Shown piece after piece: positions 11,132 through 24,260 of a stretch of 64,000 nucleotides of DNA; the stretch's first letter is position 1; each line of letters starts with the position of its first letter. Location: the NCBI GenBank assembly GCA_029204225.1, contig CM055107.1, positions 43,565,507 through 43,629,506 on the forward strand, in the 5' to 3' direction. The notes under the pieces are model-generated. The model ran no database searches and had not been told where the DNA came from. It was given only the letters and a program-made list of their open reading frames with translations. Made by a program: the position numbers and the translations under genes. This DNA is from Diphasiastrum complanatum. Its lineage: Eukaryota > Streptophyta > Lycopodiopsida > Lycopodiales > Lycopodiaceae.

Positions 11132-11762
11132 CTTACTAGCAAGATTCTACACACAAGATATAGATTTGTTTGGACCTGAAACTCACAAAGGTTTCTAACT
11201 TGCAATGTTTCACTCAAATGTTGACTTCTAATCCAATAGATGGATTTGTAATCACAGTTCTATCACTCCCTCACAAGCTGGAATGAAGATAAGATGAGAT
11301 GAAAACTACACTCAAGCAAATCTTGCCAATCTTGGCTATTCTTGGACAAAAACTGACTCTATCTCTCTCATTCACTTTGATGTACTTTCAAGACCTGGTT
11401 TCCACTTTAAGAAGGTCTGAAATCAGCCTAGATTAATTAGTTTTCATGAAACAAATTCAAAACTAATGAATGGCAAGTGATCTTGGTAGCTTATCCTAGG
11501 ATTTGCACCAAAAATTACATCAAACTGACACCATATGAATTTTCTATGATCCAATGAATATGGGTTATTAAATGATGGTTCAGAGATGCCCACACGTGTG
11601 AACAATACAGATTTTGATCCTGAAAAAGTTTGGGATCAAATCCCCTCACCAAAACCTGGATACCAGCTCGCCCTTCCAATACTAGCTTTTTGCACCAAAA
11701 CCTGCTAAAACTGGATTAGATTCAAACACAGATCAATGGCCTTGTACTTGGCTCTGATACCA
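11132..11762 (-). other. Family II-a leader and primer-binding site
   Basis: The minus strand of 11751-11762 reads TGGTATCAGAGC directly next to the LTR end, the initiator-tRNA-Met type site. The leader down to the gag ATG has a CACACGTGTG at 11591-11600, in the same place as the copy at 39051 in II-b. Confidence 0.9.
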
Positions 11763-12453
11763 TGTGAAAAGTACAGTACTAAGGACCATAAATGGATCTT
11801 TGAATGATCCGCAAGGTGATTGTATGCTTGTTAAACAATCTATCAGAAACTAGTCATCAGAAAACAAGATCTAGTTTAGTAGCTTGATAGGAAACAAGTA
11901 GAGACAATCAAAGCAATGATCAAATAGTCTAATCCAACTCCACATGTGTGGAAATAAGGCTGTAGTACGGCCTGTAGACAGTGTTTACAAAGTGCCAAAG
12001 CGGGGTTTCATTGGAAAAATAGAGTAATCACCATATAATGAGAGGAAACTCGAGTTTCTCCTTGAGGCTCCAAAAAGTTTCTATCTTCTCACTACGGAGA
12101 ATGGAAATACATAGTAAAACACACTTCCTTTGCAAAGTTAGGTGAAAATCCAGCATGTAATAAGGAAGTAGACTCCACTTTCTTGCCCTAATGTGAAAAC
12201 CCTAGCCTAGATCCAAGAGTCATGCTTGGTAGGTGCATGGTAGGTACAAATCTCATCATAAATAATGGTCTAGATTCTACAAAGTAGGAATCACTACCAA
12301 ATAGACACAACCACTCCTCTTGACTCGTGGTAACCTACTTTAGGTGTGTATGTACAAGTGGCACTTTGGCCATTCAAGTAACCAACAAACAATATTGACA
12401 AAATGTACAATATTCTACATGGCTAGATTTGCCAATGTAGGCAATTTTTCACA
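11763..12453 (-). repeat. 5' LTR of family II-a
   Basis: 691 bp, minus strand TGTGAAAAATTGCC...GTACTTTTCACA. The palindrome found at 320, 38701 and 43376 is here CACATGTGTG (11941-11950), a C-to-T change at its central CpG as expected for a methylated site. Confidence 0.94.
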
Positions 12454-14170
12454 CTATAGTAAACCAATGACACTTCCTTGATTTGCACTTTCTCTCTAAG
12501 GAATGATAACTGATTTTGATATTTGCTTGCTCCAAGAATGAAATCTCGAATTTAGAGATAATGCAATTGTGTTTTGATTATCACAATAGATAGTCATTGG
12601 ATGTGGCTGAGCAAGGTCGATATCTACAAGAGGTCATTCCTTAGCCAAATTGCCTCCTTGGTAGCATTCGTGAAAGCTATATATCTCGATTCCATTGATG
12701 ATAATGCTACTGAGGTTTGCTTTCGGCTGTTCCATGAGATTGGGCCTTGATTAAATAAGAATACAAATCCCGAAGTCAATCTTCTGGTATCGAAATCTCT
12801 TACCCAATTTGCATATGTGTAACCTTCGAGAATATTGGCAGATTGGCTGCCTCCATAAGAGATGCTGAGATGTCTTGTTGCTTGGACATACTTTATGAAC
12901 TTCATGAGTGCTTTTTAACAGGTTGGACCGGACCTGAATTCAATAGGAACTGGTTGAGTGAACCGATCGAGCATGCAAGGTTGGGTCGAGTGTAGAGCAT
13001 TACATATAGTGAGCCGATGGTGGAGTGAAATGGATATTGCTTCATTTCCTCTTTTTTAGTCTCATTTTGAGTACATTGTTCCTTTGACAACTTCAGACTA
13101 GGGTCAGTGGAAAGTGACTCAATTTGCAGTTGGTCATTCCATATTTGTCTAGCACGTTGATGAGATATCGTTGTTGACTGATGAAAATTTGTCTGCTGGA
13201 TTGAATTTGAAAAATTTGAATTCCAAGACAGTAATACTCGTGTGCTAGCATGCATTTTCTATCTTTCAATAAATTCAGATTATTACTAAACAGTAATGTA
13301 TCATCCAAATAAAGAGTGATGACAATAAAGGAATTCGATAGAGACTTGAAATAGACATTCGAGTCTGCCAAGTTTGGAATAAAACCATTCTCGATTAAAA
13401 ATGTATTGATTCTCTAGAACTAGGCTATCCTTTGATGCAATTTGAGTCGTTGAGATTCGGACTCAATTTCCGAGTCAGTATCGATTTTCTGTTGTTCGAT
13501 CTTGGAGCTATTTTCGATACTTAGATCGGAAATTTTTTGAGCTTTCCCCTTGTGGTCAAAAAACTGATCTTACACAAAAATGATGTCTCTACTAGTGTAA
13601 GCTTTCTAGGTGTCCAGATTGTAGAGCTAGTATGCCTTGAGTCGAAGTTTGAAGAGCTTGACTATTTGTAGAATAACAGTGACTAAGTTTATAGAGGTAG
13701 CCACATCTCCTACCAAAAGCTAGAATTTTTTGAGTTTTTTTAAGAATAGTGCATCCCTCTATATCGAATTCTACCCTACGACTAAAATCAGTGATTCTAC
13801 TTATTGAAAGCAAATTTTTGGTCAGATTAGGAACATGAAGAACATTGGACAACAACTTTATTTCACCATTCTGAAATTTGACTCTGACTGTTCCTTCACC
13901 CAGATGAGTTGTCTCCAAGTTGCACAACTCAAGAATGGGTGAATGGCTTGTAGTCTTGGAACCAGTCTCAATGGTGAGTCATGTGTTGAGTTGCTCCCGA
14001 GTCCAGATACCAAGAATCAATATCGTACTATTCTTCGACCTTGGTCACTAAGATTGCTTCATCTTCCTCTTGTTGCTGGATCGAGTAACTGGTTGAGGCA
14101 TCATTTGCTTGTTGTTGGAACTGGTTTTTTTATTTCATTGTTGTATTTCAAAGTTCTGTAGTCCTTGATG
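12454..14170 (-). pseudogene. Family VI copia remnant: gag knuckle, pre-integrase, RT, RNase H fragments
   Basis: Decayed minus-strand copia pol pieces. From 5' to 3' on that strand: a broken zinc-knuckle-like AGHLIKDY near 14130-14180; a protease to pre-integrase stretch (13592-13927, with VLHVPNLTKNLLSISRI); an RT part at about 13093-13371 with VITLYLDDTLLF, where the YVDD box reads YLDD; and RT end plus RNase H (12454-13070) with CSIGSLNQFL, LSISYGGSQSANI and GPISWNSRKQTSVALSS. The integrase and N-terminal RT are deleted. The same family reappears on the plus strand at 58845-60659. Family II-a is inserted at its 3' end. Confidence 0.85.
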
Positions 14171-14174
14171 AGAT

Positions 14175-14650
14175 GGCCAGCTATAAAGACCCTAAAGTAT
14201 TACCCCTAAGATGAGGATAGGAGAACACATTAAGAGAGACAATGGAGCCAAACCGCCCAACCAAACCTAGATCAAAGCCCCCAAGCCACGCCATGTGAAA
14301 ACTAGAGGAGAAGAGAGAAACTGGTGACCTAAACCCAATATGTCGACGGGAGAATCCCTACCACATTATATAGAGAGTAGAGTCATGTCCATGAAACCAT
14401 GCAATCCCCATGTAGGTCAACTACAAATAAATCACATCTCTTCATGTAGTCCTTCTGCCTATATCTGTCACACGTACATGCAATACTCCATATGTCTCAA
14501 TTAGAGTGTCTGGGTCCTCTCAAGGTGATTAGTCACAAACTGGCCTTGACATGGAATTAAATCATGGCATGACCAACAATCCCGAATACCGGAGGGCCGG
14601 TCTACCATATTAGGACTATTCCAAGTCCTTAACTGATAATGGCCATGACA
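14175..14650 (-). repeat. LTR of a different, probably gypsy-type or non-autonomous, retroelement
   Basis: Minus-strand sequence begins TGTCATGGCC at 14650, next to a purine tract (rc of 14651-14664, TAAGGAGGGAAGAA), so it looks like a 3' LTR. A TATA-like CTATATAATG (rc around 14361-14375) is followed by a CT-rich stretch, as expected for a U3/R boundary. The lower end is uncertain and lies near the family VI zinc-knuckle sequence. No second copy is visible in the window. Confidence 0.6.
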
Positions 14651-14664
14651 TTCTTCCCTCCTTA

Positions 14665-17600
14665 AACTGCTTCTATCCTAAGAAGCTCCTCAACAATTAC
14701 AGTTCTTTTAACTTTCAATATTAACCGACAAAATCACTATCCTTAGTCTGACTTTCATATCAAACAAGTACTCAAAGAAAAACTATTTTCAATCGTTAAT
14801 CTCTGCTCTAGAGTACAACTCTGGTTTGAAAAAGTACACTAAGAGATATATTTTCTCAACAGGGTTACACTTAACACTAGTTAGTAACATCACCTTCATG
14901 TAAAACACTTACATGAACAACTGGGTGAAATATTCCCTAACTTAGGAGATTAAAGCTAAAGAAAAAATAATAATCACAATCTGAAATCATCCACAAACTC
15001 TGGCAGATAATTCATAAAAGGCCTCCAAGTACAACTATCCTTAGATCAAATTCTAAGATATGATAATTCCTTCAACTAGAATCTCTAGGAGAATCATTAA
15101 GATATAGAATGATTAAACTCAACTCTGAGTATCCCAGATATCTTTTGAGTTAAATTCTTCTGTTTCTAGCACCAAATGCAAGAAAATAGCATTCATTCAT
15201 CTTAATAGACTTGTTTGTCTCCTATGATAACTGGAGATCCAATCAAATGAAAAATTGTACTCAAGCATTTGCAGACCATAAACTATAGTAGAATAGCATT
15301 CACTAGACTAAGATAACTTATCTTGTGAGAATATATGTGTAATCCATAGGCTCTCAATAAGATACTAGAGTAGAGAGATTCAAAACACTGATCTGAATTC
15401 TTACTCAAATAATGGGTCAAGAATTAATCATCACACTTAAGAATCATCGCAATTCCGAATAATCCTCTGACAATAATTAAGTATCTATTTATGATTCGTC
15501 AATCATAAATATTTAGATTCGTATGATTCGTCAATCATAATTTTCTGGAATCCAAAATTATACTTAATCATTTACAGAATACTAGAGTATACGTCCAACA
15601 TAACTCAGGAAAAGTAAGAGTCATTCCAAAATCTTTCCATTAAGAAAAATATTGGAATTAGGAATACCATCTAAACAGAATTCTTTAACAGAAGTGTGAG
15701 ATATTCAAGTTCTATAAACCACTGATAATTAAAGACAGAAAGCATACCTAAAATGATAATGACAATCATCTTCAACTACAAAAACTTTAGATTACCATCT
15801 AGAATCAAATCTAGATATCCAAAGTCCTTCTGAATATCAATTCAGATATTATTCTCGGATTCATTATGATTCATTATCCAATCGAGATCTCTGGGATACA
15901 ATCACTAATGAGCTAAGTCTATTTCTTAACTAAGGAATACTCCATCCAAGAATATTGTATATCCGATGCACATAATTTTAACTGATGAACCCAAATGATT
16001 CACTAATCATGCATCTTACAAGCAATATAAATTAAAAACCATCAGTTCCTGGTGAATCCACATCACACTGATCATTTTACCAATTAACTTCCTCCTGGAG
16101 TAATCAAATACTCAAGTCAATTGACAATGATTCAAAAATCTCAAATGTCTAGGTGAAGAATTCATTGTTAGTTCAAACTTCAAAGTTGAAAGTTGAAAGT
16201 TCAAACTCAAAGTCAAACCTTAAAAGCTCAATGTATAGGCAATACTTCAGGAAACACAAAGCGTTTTTCAAGGGCTTGACACTCAATGGTAGCTACACAT
16301 TAGAAATATGACACCACATTTAGATCTTTACCCAAATCATTTATAAGTTAATCCATGAATCTTCTATACAAAGATTTGTTAACTCTGCAAGTATCTGTCA
16401 AAACAATACTTGATCATATGTCTATGTTTACCGACTAGGTTAAGTGCACCAAATAACTCTTACAACCAGGAATACACAGTAGATTCATACAAGATTAATC
16501 GTGCACATATGTGAATAATCTCACTACGACCCATTTGTGAATAAACTCACTATGATTCAGTACATAAACACATTTTATCTAGCAGATTCCTCCAGAACCC
16601 ACATATGTTACTCACATATCTCACTGAGATCTTGTAACTCAGCTACAAAATAATTTCTATTTCTCATGAGTAAATAACATATCTGAAAAATCTTTGAGAC
16701 GAATTCAATCTCAACAATTTTCCGATCCTACATACCCCCAATTACATAATTTCTTCCTCTCAATCAACCCCTCACTGATCCTAGTACTAAACTAAGATTA
16801 GGTTGACCCAATACAAACATCTCAGACTTAAATCCTGATCAAACTTACTCCTATTTCAATCAAAATGAAATTAGTAACCTTTGACCTTTCACTATACTAC
16901 TTATAGATAATGATTCAAATATCAAACATGTTTCAGTTCCAGATTGTCCACACAATCCCTAGAAAATTCCTCTTACTCGAAAAGTTCCAATTAGATATCT
17001 TACTCTGAATCTATCCAAAATTATTTTCAGACCAAATCTCATTTCTATACCACAACTAGATCTCTTCCAAAAACTATGCAATCCACAGATTCCCAAATAG
17101 AATTTTATCCCATCACTTCACCCCTCCTTTTAAAAAAAATTTCAATTTCAATAAAAGTTTAACTAGAATGATGATGTATGAAAATATCCAAATCCAAAAA
17201 AAGTCAATAATAAGTGCATTCCACAAAAGGATTCTCTATTACAAACATGACTTCCCCTTCGAACATTTTCAACACGAGTGACATAAACTACCATTCCATC
17301 GAAATTCATTTATGCAAAAAGAGATATTCTAGGTTTAATAAATTGAAACACTTAAACCGTAGAATTTATCTGAATTCCAAGTCTATTCACACAACAATTT
17401 ATATGACATAACAATCTTTCAGAAAAATAACTTCATGCTAGAAGGAATCATATAAACCAGTTTGATGTCTTATAGCTAAGAAATTACTAAGAAGTAAAGG
17501 ATTAATTAAGAAAGCGAGAAATAGATTTGAGAGTCTTTGATTTTGTAAATAATGAGATACCACTTTGAGGATCTAGATTAAACCTCAAAAATTTTCAAAA

Positions 17601-19290
17601 TACCCCACATTTGATCAAATGATTTTTTTTTCCCCATATCGCGACTAGGTACTAAACACACCATTGATCATCAGATCTTTACAGTCCTAGAATTCCCATT
17701 CCAAATTTACTAATGTCCCATACCATCAATTTTTCCTTTCAGAAAATCCTAAACCGCCTTATCTGAAATTCTAGATATCCACTGATCATCTAAATGTTCT
17801 ATAATCCATAGGAAAATTATCTCGTTTCCAAAATTGGAGAATCCCTTTTTATTTGGATGACTAGCATGCCTATCAGATGGATACCACGAATCCACATCTG
17901 ATCCTGTGACTTAAACAGAAGAATTAACATGGTTCCACATTACATTTTGATTTTTTTCTATTAATGATAAGCTTCGAATCCCATTGGATCCAAGAGCATT
18001 AACTCTAGGGACAAGTTTCTATTAATTAACAGATCCAATGTAATTCATGTATCAGATTCCTCTTTTAACATCACAATTGACATCCAAAACTGCGGATAAT
18101 TCAATGGTCACAAAGATATCAGTTATGAATTCAATCCAGGAAATTAACATCCGGTATTAAGCAATTATTTACTGGGATTACTAAAATCCTAAATGCGAAA
18201 TACATTTCCCGATCGCACTTACTACCTCTGATGTCCACCCTTCTTCTCTCCTTAGAATTTTCAGTGTATTTCAGCTAAGGTACTAAGAAGACGTAACGAC
18301 ATTAGTAAATGTTTAAAATTAATTATTGTAGGAAAAAGTCTAAAACAATTTCATTTCTATCCTATACTTGGGCTGAATAATTGATGTACCAAAAAATCAT
18401 CTACTAGTATAAAAAACACTACTAGTCTAATCTTTTGAATATAATTTACCATAGGATTTAATTGGAAATGAAATCAGTTTTTTAATCATCTATTATTACG
18501 ATTTCTCCAATAAAATTAGACTGTTTTTCCTCATTGACTGGTCGGACATTACTCCATCAATATTGTCAAAAACTATTCAAACTCAAAATATGAAATTACA
18601 TGAATGGAAATCCTACCAATAGGATTTCAGAACTCTTAAATTGTATCCAAACAAGATTCCACTGATCGGATAAAGAGTTCTATCATCACTCATTTATCTG
18701 GCCATTTCATATTGTTTGACGGTTTTAAAATTAATTTTGACGAGTATCTTGCACAAACGTTCATTGGATCCATTTCCAACGATCAATATCGATTAGAAAT
18801 ATCTTGGACAAGTAACAAATTTTGGACTTTAACTCAAGTTTGGAATTCAACAGAAAAGAAAAAACTCATTTTTAACATTCAATCTGGGGAGAACACATGC
18901 TTCCAAAGTTTAGTCACCATCAAGCACAGTACCAAAAAAATTAAATTTTCTTGAACCGGGTATCATTTCGGAAAAGGTAACCCATGAGGACCGCATAACT
19001 TGTCGTCATCCTAAATCCATGACCCAATTCGTAGGTGAACTGTTAGGATAGCAAAAATTATATTGTTTCAAATGACCTAGAGAATCCATAATTATTCTCA
19101 CTCACATTGATTTAGTCAGATTCTCAAAAATCGTCTTCCTGAACCGATATAGATTTCTCTTATGGTAATTCCTAGTTAGATTTAGCTGTCTCCCATGCCT
19201 TTACTGAAAAAGTAGCCGACGAATGGGAAATCTATTACCAAACATAGACTCTCTTCACATGCAAAACCCTGGATAAACCAAAATTAACCC
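14665..19290. other. AT-rich DNA with no recognisable gene
   Basis: About 4.6 kb with frequent stops in all frames and no copia or gypsy protein motifs that I can see. It adjoins the polypurine tract of the LTR at 14175-14650, so it may be the internal part of a large non-coding (LARD-like) retroelement, but no primer site or second LTR is visible. A short direct repeat of AGTTGAAAGTTGAAAGTTCA type lies near 16180-16215. Confidence 0.5.
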
Positions 19291-21700
19291 ATAGTGCAAG
19301 GTCTCAACCATGCAATAGCCATAACTATACCTTTTAAGGCATGCAAAACACTAAAAAATGTTTTTTTTTCCCCTAAGAAAACGAACAATAGGGCACAATC
19401 CCTAATCAACCACACAACCGCCATGCATCTTCACGGTCGTCTGTTGCTCTATCTGCTTCAACATTCTTTCAAGAACCTCCATGCACCATTGAATTATGCG
19501 TGTATATCTCTGTTGAGATTTACATTCAGATGCATAACTTCAGAGGATCGCGCATTGGCAACACTCAAGAAGAACGATGAACAAGAACTTAAGCAAGGAC
19601 GTGCAGATCACACTACAGCTGCCATGGCTGCGCCGCTTTTAATTGTTCCTGTCTTGAATCGCTGTCAGAAAAGAACCAGGGTACCTACTGTACTCGCCCC
19701 TCCTAAGGTTGCCTCAACTACTAAAGATTGCTTCAACACTCTTTCTCTGAGCAGTAATCAAAGCATCCACTCTCCATTACCTCTTCAACAGATATGGAAA
19801 AAGTCAATTTCTTCAATCCAGTGCTGCTGTGAGGAGATGGTGATCCAACCCTCATCAGATCTAGGAAAACCTAATTCTTGCTAACTCAGCTCCAGGGCGC
19901 AATATAGCAGTCACCAACACTCTAAACTCCGAAATTCTGAGGTTGCCTTCATTGCCACATCCGTTTTTTTTTTTTTGCATCATGCAAATCCAAATCTGAG
20001 GGAACAACAACAGGCATGAGCCACCTTCCATACGCGTTTCTGCAGCTATGTCAGGGTTTCAAGAATTCAGAAAGAGTCAGAGAGAAGGTCTGCTTGCTTG
20101 GTTTGTAGTTTCATAAACTGGGCTACCTCTGCTATTGCTACTATCATGGAGTTATACATGCAACTCCTATTCCAATCATTCATAGTCATTTCTACTATTC
20201 AGTATCTCAAGCTTAACTGAGCATAAAGTAGAATATAAATGATTTTCTGGGAAGAGTTATCCACACATATTAACAAGAGTGTCAACAGCAAGTCTCGGTT
20301 CTCACCAACATATCACTAAATAATTATAACAGCAGTCTCATGTTACAGTTTATTTTCCAAGATAAATTGAATACACTCAATCTATCAATAAACACAAACC
20401 AGTCCTGCATGTTACCAATCTCTAATGACATGAGAAACAAGCTACTAGGTTCATACTACACCCAATACAAATTATCTTCCTAAAAAAAATCAGAATTGAA
20501 TCACTCTAATTAGAAGCAATATTAACAAAAAAATAACCCAGTGGAAAAAAAGGTCCCCCTATGTAGTGTGTTATTAAGCTTAAATGTCATTGGCAACTAT
20601 TATTTTTAAGTATTGTGTGTTAGAGTTTTCTTCATTACTAAAAAAGCTTATAGAAATTTCCTCATGATGTTACCAAATTATCAATGACTCAATTTTTTTT
20701 TTTTATAAAAATCTAAGCACTATGAGTGAGAGTATAGCTATAAGTCCCTCATATATACTTTGGTAGATCACAATCTCCTTGCTTAAGATCCCGAACTTGA
20801 TTTTTTCTACACCATAGGTAAAGTTATTATTTTATTTGTTTCCCTACAATGGAATTTGACTAGACTGTGGTGGGCTTTAGCAAAATTTCAAGCTTTGGCT
20901 CATAAATTCAATGTCATTCGTGCTTGTCAAAACTAAAAATCATCATATAGAGTGTTCATGTTGTCATAGAGCTTAATACATTACAATTATTTATTGGCCA
21001 AGGTGCATGTTCACTATGCAAGATCTACCAGGGAAGCAATGAACTTTAGATTACAAAATGGCCAAAAAAGTTGGCTATGCACACAACATTTTAAAATCAC
21101 TTTTTAGTCAACGAAATTAAGCAATTGCATATGCTTTTTTTTTTATCATAGGTAACATATAGAAAATGAAAGACATTTTATGGCCAAGCATGATCCTTGT
21201 CAAAAACCCATTTTAAACATTGGAATAAGCATAAAAGAGAATTTGGAATAATATTGTACTCACCATACATTTTTTAAGAACTATTAGAAGAAAAAAAATC
21301 ATCCTAGCAAATCATGAACACCTATGTGAATGTCCCAAGAAAGTTCTTATAACTGGCTTCCAACCATACATGCACCATCAAAAAATATGGGACAACATAT
21401 TACTTTAATAAGCTTTTGTATGACAATAGAGAGCAAATCTAGAAACTCAAAAAATCATGAGACATACTTGTATAATCATCCAAAGTCTACTTTCCAAAAG
21501 GCTACTAGGAGAATCATTTCTAAAAAGGAGGATCTAAAAAATAATGAGACATACTTGTATAATTATCGCGAAACCCTACATCCCAATAAGCTACTAGTGA
21601 AATCATTTCTAAAATTGGTAAAAGCATGGATATATTCTTAACATACCAGAGTTTTTGAAGGAGGAATAGAAAACGAATGGCCCGTTATCTGCTTCGATTC
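19291..21700. other. No supported gene; one incidental open frame
   Basis: A 196-codon open frame at 19294-19884 (+) has no recognisable domain, signal peptide or family resemblance, and its composition looks accidental. The rest is AT-rich with A/T runs, such as near 19965, 20693 and 21135. I see no RNA gene or LTR boundary here. Confidence 0.45.
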
Positions 21701-21765
21701 TCAAAAAAGAGCAACCCCTACAGGGACTCGAAGTATTCTGCGAACTTCTGCAAGCTCAAATCACA

Positions 21766-22920
21766 ATGCCATTCTATAGCGCAATGAAATCTTTCACTGG
21801 TCTCCAATGTTATATCCATCGAAGTTTTCAGCTACCCACAATTCCAGATGAACAGCAAAAACCAGACGAGATTTCAGAAATTCCTCAGATTCCAATGAAC
21901 CTGATGAATATAGGTGTTGCTAAGGGGACTAGCATCACCTTACCTATGTCCTATAAAGATTATCTAGCAGTATCCACTATCCTTGATAGTGGATCAGGCA
22001 TAAATATCATGGCTTTGTCACTAGCAAAGTCATGGGGGTTCAATACCTTAGATCAGCCACGTTACAAACTTCGTATGGCCGATCAACGAGTAACTGACCC
22101 TGCAGGTCACTTATCACATATACCAGTCCGTATTGGAGGAGTCAAATTTACCATCAATTGTGTCATTCTTGATCTACCAGATGATGTAAATACATGTAAA
22201 CTCCTTCTTGGCACACCCTGGCTATAGATGACAGGCGTTGTCCAAGATTGGAAGCGTAGCAAAATAACCTTTGTCAATAGTGAAAAACAAGTCATTGTTG
22301 ACTCAACTGGCCACGTTAAGCCGCCAAAGTTTATGATGATTGGTCATCAGCCACATATGACGAATTCGATAGTGTTCCAATCCAGCCGAAGGGACACTAT
22401 ACAAGATCAACTGATATTATAATTTGGGGTCAAGCATTGGCCACAGTGGACTGTGCTGATTCCAACAGATGTCGAATAGAAACCGCCGCAGAAGATGCAT
22501 ATATTCTATCATCTTCTATGGACATTGACACGCCCATCATTCCACTCTTGATGATCGACCCCATTCCTATAGCTTGGTGCCTAGGAGAACCTACTATCTC
22601 TACCGCCCATGTTTCGAAAGACGACATTCTTTCGATAAATGATGATGAGATGACTAACGAACATGTGCTCCTTTATCTAGATGACAAATGTTATCCACCA
22701 AAATCTAGTCCCCAGGAGATTAAGTCGCCGGGGCCTTTGGCTCATGTGCAACTCACCTCCAAAGTGCCTAACACAACAACTTATTGACCTAAACCAAAGG
22801 CCTACAAATGGGAGAGGATGTATCTAGACGAAGTTTGGGATACAATAGATGAAGAACTGATTCAAGGGCAACCACACCGCCTCCTCAACAAATACAAAGA
22901 CCTCGGTTTCAAAAAAAACA
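21766..22920 (+). pseudogene. Ty3/gypsy-type aspartic protease fragment
   Basis: The 21766-22227 frame reads as a retropepsin: the ILDSGSGINIM segment holds the catalytic Asp-Ser-Gly (about residue 72), and LLLGTPWL near the end matches the conserved flap/terminal Leu-Gly-x-Pro-Trp motif of gypsy proteases. A TAG at 22225-22227 is followed in frame by MTGVVQDWKRSKITF, which continues the family pattern, so the stop is probably a lesion. Weak similarity to the linker before RT may extend to about 22920. No RT is present. Confidence 0.75.
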
Positions 22921-22956
22921 ATCATCGACACAAAATTAACCGAGCGACAAAAATAG

Positions 22957-23288
22957 ATGCGCGAGAAGCTTAAGCAGCCAATCAAGCCATTGTCTGAACA
23001 TCACAAGGACAAAGCCTTAGATCAAGTTTCCACATCTGGTAGCACATCCACACAGATGATTTCCAAATTTATTGATAGATTGACCTCTTCCAATTACTCA
23101 ACTTTGAAGATTTGGATGGAAAATGTACTTGTGATATAGGACTTGATGATTATTGAGGGTGATGTTGAGAAAAGACCTCAAAAAGCACAAGAAGGTTTGT
23201 TATTTGACAAGAGAGCTAGACAAGCTCTACTCATCATCAAAATAAATGTGTGTAATGAACTCATTATGGAGTTAAAGAGAGCCAATAG
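22957..23288 (+). pseudogene. Copia gag N-terminal fragment
   Basis: The segment reading IDRLTSSNYSTLKIWMENV and, after an in-frame TAG at about 23137-23139, KRARQALLIIKINVCNELI, matches the gag start of family I (RLTSTNYSIWKVRMESLLV and KKRARLALHCIKLNVCNDLL). It is cut at 23288, where the family V LTR begins. It abuts gypsy-derived sequence upstream. Confidence 0.78.
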
Positions 23289-23827
23289 TGTTGGAATTTT
23301 AAATTCACTTCAAACTCCATTTGATCCAATTTCCTCTACATACATTACCAGCTATTCCATTCACATATCCCCGACAGAGTCCTAGACCTGGTTATTTTAC
23401 TCAGAAACTTGCTACAGATGAAGAACCTACATAAATACACGCAAGTTCGAGAAAAGTTCGCAACACTACACAAAGTCAACCGAATAAGTTAAAGGAATGC
23501 TAGATTTATCGCTCGTGAGAGTCGGATTCATTCGATAGTTGACAATCCTTTGAAAGTTGACAATCCTACGACAATCTCTCAATAGTCAATGGTTGAATCG
23601 ATGGTTGAAACTATTGTCACCATCGACTCAACAAAATTCAAAAGATGTTCAAACCCAATGGATATTTTTCACTTCTCACGGACTATCATTACTACTATTG
23701 AACGATACTTCACACCCGCATCACTGTACGATCAGGTTACACACTGGCAACTAATGCTTCAAAACAAGGTGCTCTTTTATTAGTCTTTCATAGTGCTAAT
23801 CAAACATGATAGTCTGTAATGTCATCC
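23289..23827 (+). repeat. Left part of the family V 5' LTR, split by the CACTA element
   Basis: It begins TGTTGGAATTTTAA. The LTR is completed at 31268-31322, which ends TTTCCAACA, one base before a primer site. TGTTGG and CCAACA form perfect terminal inverted hexamers, which supports the two halves being one ~594-bp LTR interrupted by a 7.4-kb insertion. It contains CGATAGTTGAC-type repeats also seen in the related LTR near 51200-51330. Confidence 0.75.
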
Positions 23828-23865
23828 CACTACAAGAGGATAGACGATTTCCAAGGCTTTTTTTG

Positions 23866-24260
23866 AGGGTTTGTTTGAAAGATAGTTTTTTAAATGAGTC
23901 GCGCGGGGAGTGGAATGCTCGAGCCTCGGGTCCGGTATTTGGCCTCGGAATAAGCCTACCAAGTTTGAACTTGGTTCTGAAACATCTATAGAGAGGGATA
24001 TAGAGAGGCTATAAATTCACTAGAGGGCCTCATAAAATACATCAGAATACTAAAGCTAATTTGAGGGGTATACCGAGGTTGACGTTGGTATACGCCTACC
24101 AAATTCACACTTGTTTTTGAGACATTTATAGGGAGGGTTATAAAGAGGGTCCAGGTGGCCAGAGGCATTCTAGGACACTCTGCTAACCGAGGGGAATACC
24201 GAGACTGATGAAAAAAGACCCCTTGGTATAAACCACGGTATAAAACATAATGTAAATGGA
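23866..24260. repeat. Left subterminal repeat region of the CACTA-like element
   Basis: Repeated short motifs such as GCCTCGG, TACCGAGG, GAGGGATATA and GGTATAC occur in both orientations. A longer unit is duplicated (about 23940-24010 and 24065-24150, each with GCCTACCAA followed by GA(A/G)ACAT(C/T)TATAG(A/G)GAGGG). The matching region at the right end is 30940-31250. Confidence 0.65.

Larger units (their letters stand above)
185..12453 (-). mobile_element. Family II-a copia retrotransposon, split by a family I insertion
   Basis: On the minus strand this element runs 5' LTR (11763-12453), primer-binding site (11751-11762), leader, gag-pol, polypurine tract and truncated 3' LTR (185-832). The family I element at 1916-8228 interrupts it within the reverse transcriptase. 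Joining the two flanks across the insertion restores a continuous RT reading around the Arg-Ala-Trp-Tyr-Ser motif. It has several stops and frameshifts, so it is not autonomous. It sits inside a family VI remnant. Its own target duplication cannot be checked because its 3' LTR terminus is lost. Confidence 0.93.

Noticed and set aside
19294-19884. 196-codon open frame
   Set aside because: No domain, no homology pattern, no supporting neighbours; composition looks accidental.
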